From Symsagittifera roscoffensis (taxonomy: Eukaryota > Xenacoelomorpha > Acoela > Convolutidae), in NCBI RefSeq assembly GCF_963678635.1, contig NC_087063.1, positions 724,287 to 784,286 of the forward strand: DNA of 60,000 nt, given 5' to 3'. A program made the position numbers and the translations under genes. Below are positions 56,331 through 60,000 of the stretch, in pieces. Under the pieces are notes generated by a model. That model did no database searches. It saw only the letters and a list, made by a program, of their open reading frames with translations, and was not told the origin of the DNA. Numbering within the stretch: the stretch's first letter is position 1; each line of letters starts with the position of its first letter.

Positions 56331-57259
56331 ATTAGCTCTACCCCCAGTGAGTATGATGAAAAGTTTGTTCTAGCGTCAATTAACTCATTCATTTCCAATC
56401 TTGAATTGATTGCAACGTCATATTAAACACACTGTCCAACCAAAATCGAGCCCCAAATCGGCTGATAAAAAGCGCGCTGAAAATGAAAGAAACGCAACAG
56501 CTCAATTGAAATCTCATGTGCACTTCAAACATTCCAAACATAGCATAAACGCTTTTTGCGATTGAGAACAAAAAACAGTCACTTGATCAATTTCACTCAT
56601 AAAAATCATCGGACAAAATCACTCAAAAAATCAGAAATCGATAAACTTTATTTCAACACCGGAAATCAACCATCGAATCATGAGACGACGAAATGAAAAA
56701 AAAAATGCTAAAAAGGGGGACTCATCCCCGATATTGCAAGGACACGAGGGGGAGGCAACTCTTCAAAAAAAGCTCTCCGAGGACGAAACCTTGCATTAGT
56801 GTGGAAAGGAGAGTCCGACCGGGAAGAAAATCTGTCGGAGCCACCCTGGCATAGAAAAACACAAACGACCACCTGCGAGCGTTGAACGACGCACTCTACA
56901 ACAAAAATCCCGCAACAAACAGTTCAAAGCGCCAGATCCGGATCAGGAAAACTTTAATATTTCCAAAAAAAATCGGAAAGTCCATCAACACGGAAAAGAG
57001 ATCACATAGAAGCCACCAATACCTCAAAGAATAACGACCGACCCAATCGATGTCCTACACACCCAACAATGTCACCACACCATACAATGTCCGGTACCCA
57101 ACTACAAGCTAGCCACGAACTCATTGTGGCAAGTGTCGTAGAAACAGCAGGCAGAGCCACGGCAACGGAGGCAGAAGAGGACACACTACTCAACCGGAAG
57201 AAACTACAGCCAGTTATGGGGCTCAAATTTATAGCCGCGGCCACCCACAGGGACAGAAA

Positions 57260-57955
57260 CATCAAACCAATAGACAACTTTGCTCAAAACGGGACTGAGA
57301 GGCGCTGAATCTTGCATATCGCGACTATTGGTACTGGTTGCATGTCAAGGATGACTATCTACTGATAGATGACCGGATCACTACCCCGCAGCAGTTACGT
57401 CAAATCACCCTAGACAGCTTGCAGTTAACCCATTCGGGAGCGGCGGCAATGCTCGCCTTGTGCAAAATTATCTGGTTCCCCCACATACACTGCACAATCG
57501 TCCAGATGGCCCAGAATTGCCGCTAATGCACAGATCAAGTTAAAAAATTAAAAACCTGAAATAGGAAATGCACATGCATTCCATATGCAACCGGTGGTTA
57601 AATCAAATGAGGAAGTTCAAATTGACTTTGCCGGGCCCTTCCTGGACGAATTAAATGAAGACGCACACATTTAGTCGCGGCAAACAAATGGTTAAAGCTC
57701 CCGACAGCAAAGGTGGTCTCAAAAACAAATTTACGCTGAGGTACATCTCGAATAATGGGGTGCCCTGTAAGCTTACGTGTGATTAAGCATGAACGTTTAG
57801 AGCTAAAATCTTTCAACTTTTTTGTAAATCCAACAACATCAAACTTCTCTTCGCGCCGACAGATGATCATAGATCCATAGGGGTCGTAGAACGCTCGATC
57901 CAAACACCAAAACGCAGATTGGGGGTTTATTCGAAGAGACGAGATGGCATGAAAT
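57260..57955 (+). pseudogene. Integrase fragments (Ty3/gypsy)
   Basis: A zinc-binding region (YRDYWYWLHVKDDYLLIDDR, then a DSLQLTHSGAAAM word with a single His where H..H is expected) is followed by stops. Then come EEVQIDFAGPFLDELNEDAH, containing the first catalytic Asp context, and ATDDHRSIGVVERSIQTPKR with the catalytic Glu context (GxVER). Several frameshifts and stops make it non-functional. Confidence 0.75.
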
Positions 57956-57959
57956 ATTA

Positions 57960-58190
57960 TTATGCATCTCAGTTAGTCTCTGACTAATAATTTATATACA
58001 GTTAGTCAGAGACCAGATGAATGGCCACGACTGATATAGTAGGTGTTGAATTCAGATTTATGTTTTACTTTTCATAATCAGAGTTACTTATATATCGATA
58101 GCTAATCCGTTAGGATTCTTGAAAAGCTCATACATTGCGATATGGCTGATAACTTTTAATAGTTTCATATCACGCATCCACGCTCCACTC
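57960..58190 (+). repeat. 3' LTR remnant of the decayed Ty3/gypsy element
   Basis: Shares with 53445-53630 the words AGAGACCAGATG, GTTGAATTCAGATTTATG and ATCCGTTAGGATTCTTGA, and ends with GTTTCATATCACGC. Boundaries are approximate and no target duplication was identified. Confidence 0.6.
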
Positions 58191-60000
58191 GTAGTTCGAA
58201 CTTTGCCATAACCACCTCTCACACCTACTCTCACAGCAGAGAATCATAGGACATTTTGCAGTTGTGATCCATACGCCATTGACTGACTGACTGTTGTCGA
58301 TAAATGGTTTCCTTTCATTATTTCTCCGGAATAGATTTTAAACAAAGTAAGGTCGAGATCATGTCTAAATCAAGCAAAATCCTTGAATGCAATTTTAAAC
58401 AAAAGTTGCTGAAAACTTTAAACTTGACAACTGTCAAATTTAAAACTTTCATCAATTTTTGTTTATCTTAAGGACGAAAGATATTTTTTGAGATTCTGAC
58501 TTCGGTTAACGTGAGAGCTATACATTTTATCAAGCATCATGAAACGGATTTTTTTTTTTGACTTTCAGAAAAAATTGTATCAAATTAAATCCAGGACAAT
58601 GAGCTAAAAAAGTCACTCGATATGGATGTATACAAATTTCCGATCATTTTATTAACTATGTTTTTACAATATATAAGGGTGACTACATGGGCTTCTAAGC
58701 CCAACTTAAGCTTTCCTTGTAGACTAACTCAAAATAAGTGGACATCATTAACATCCCCAACAGTAAGGAGCAAGGTTTTCAATCCAACAGCTGGGTTTTT
58801 ATCCAGATAAACATATGACTGAATTCCACCTTATCAAAAAAAAAAGTTTTAACAAATTCTTCTAGTCAATTTGGCTCGTATGCTGTCAAATCAAAAAGTA
58901 GTGAATGTGTGTGGTCAACCAGAGAGTTGTTCCATTTCAGAATTTGAAAAGAAACAGGTGATTTTATAATGCTTAAAGCTATGAAAAGAAAGTGAAATCA
59001 ATTAACCAGCTTCTCTATTACTGTATTCTGTGTCTGTTTGCCTAAGTTTGACAAATTTACAGGTTTTTTCCAGCATTGATAAAGTGTTTCACCAAAAACT
59101 TGCTCCAGAAAATTAGCATAATTTTTCAATGCATTCCTTAAAGACAAGTGAAAAGTGAAGAAAAATTTTTTTCCTGTAAATTTGTTTGGACAATAAATTT
59201 TTGGCCAAGAAAACTGATGCCAAAATTGAACATATATTTCCATGAATCAAATAGTCGTTGACGCGATTGAATTGAATTGAGCGTCAAAAGCAAAAGGAAA
59301 GCAATTTTGCTCATCATAGCTTAAAAAGAAACACCCGCACTCAGTAAAAAGAGAAAATAATCGATTATATTACAAGTATAATTTTAATTTTATCAAAATT
59401 ATAATTACTTTCGTGATATTTTTTGTGACTTTATAATAAATTATAATCAATTACAATTGATTATAGTTTTTCCAAAAATCTCTCATAATCTCTTAGAATC
59501 TCTAATAATATCTCATGATCTCTTATAATCTGATATTATCTCTTATAACCCATTATAATTTATTCTAATAGATTATAACACTTTTTTGTCGGAAATCTCT
59601 AAGAGTGAGATTTCTTGTTTTACTGCGAAACAAAAGTTTCATAGAGATCCCTTGATTTTAGTTGAAAAAATCCCGCGGTACGTGAAATATAAATCTTCTA
59701 TATCAATTCTGAAACTAAAACTAAAGCAGTGTGCTGATATTTTGGGGGTCAAAAAATTTAAAATGTGTATCATGTAACAACTATAATCAAGAAGAAAAAA
59801 AAACGTTATAAATTTGAACTGACTTGAAAACTGTTATAACAGTTTTCCCATTTTTCACATACACCAATGTATACAAAAAGCATGAAATATAAGCAATTCA
59901 AGTGCAAGGTCGAAGACAAAATGGGCAAGCAAAAGGGATTATAAACGATTAAAATGGATTTTTCTGCAAAAAAATGAATTAGAATTTTGGATGAAAATAA
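58191..60000. other. AT-rich sequence with no recognised gene
   Basis: No coding or RNA gene signal. A low-complexity segment at 59445-59580 repeats words of the type ATCTCATAATCTCTTA and GATTATAATCAATTA, similar to words near 38340-38960. Confidence 0.5.

Larger units (their letters stand above)
53631..58190 (+). mobile_element. Decayed Ty3/gypsy retrotransposon with internal duplications
   Basis: Flanked by LTR-like direct repeats and containing, in order, reverse transcriptase, RNase H (twice) and integrase fragments in interrupted frames. Two blocks are duplicated: 55131-55545 recurs at 55847-56267, and 55546-55846 recurs at about 56736-57030. The order A-B-A'-X-B' suggests a tandem duplication with loss of X from the first unit. 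Its coding sequence differs from the intact element at 6950-15939, so it is a separate lineage. Confidence 0.8.

Overview
This is AT-rich animal nuclear DNA, almost certainly from an invertebrate, although the sequence does not identify the species. Short GC-richer exons with clean GT/AG borders sit in large introns crowded with transposable elements. No bacterial-type operons, rRNA, tRNA or CRISPR arrays are visible.

The only host gene I can support runs on the + strand from at or before 6651 to 52032. It encodes a pentameric Cys-loop ligand-gated chloride channel subunit of the GABA-A receptor family. Seven exons are recognised: 6651-6721, 35255-35322, 39428-39645, 47022-47180, 47410-47551, 50840-51125 and 51430-52032. 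Codon phases agree at every junction that can be tested. They give the start of the mature ligand-binding domain, loops D, A, E, F and C, TM1 to TM4 with an anion-selective Pro-Ala-Arg motif, and the stop codon. The signal-peptide exon is not found. The exon that should carry the Cys-loop is also absent: between the third and fourth recognised exons lie a 5.5 kb CA-rich array and a 200-base assembly gap (45150-45349).

Intron 1 (28.5 kb) contains a complete Ty3/gypsy LTR retrotransposon on the - strand (6950-15939). It has 997/998-bp LTRs, a perfect 5-bp target duplication (AGCTG), gag, a pol reached by a candidate -1 frameshift (TTTAAAC plus a 9-bp stem), and an unrecognised third ORF. It carries two apparent lesions: a Gly at an RNase H catalytic Asp position, and a suspected frameshift at the pol C-terminus.

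About 20 copies and fragments of one roughly 530-bp non-autonomous repeat are spread through the window in both orientations. Its ends (subterminal GTTCCGAC/GTCGGAAC pair, 3' hairpin, one head-to-tail pair) suggest a Helentron-like rolling-circle element. Other elements are a 430-bp hAT-type MITE with an 8-bp target duplication (37396-37825), a 721-bp Tc1/mariner-type palindrome (45382-46102), a 317-bp tandem array at the left edge that appears related to the hAT MITE interior, and a decayed, internally duplicated Ty3/gypsy element downstream of the receptor gene (about 53369-58190).

The window is therefore one neuronal-type receptor gene expanded by several generations of transposons and by a higher-order CA satellite. 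I found no clear evidence of a wholly new multi-gene system. The least explained items are the third ORF of the Ty3 element, the satellite that starts at a splice donor, and the rolling-circle-like repeat family.
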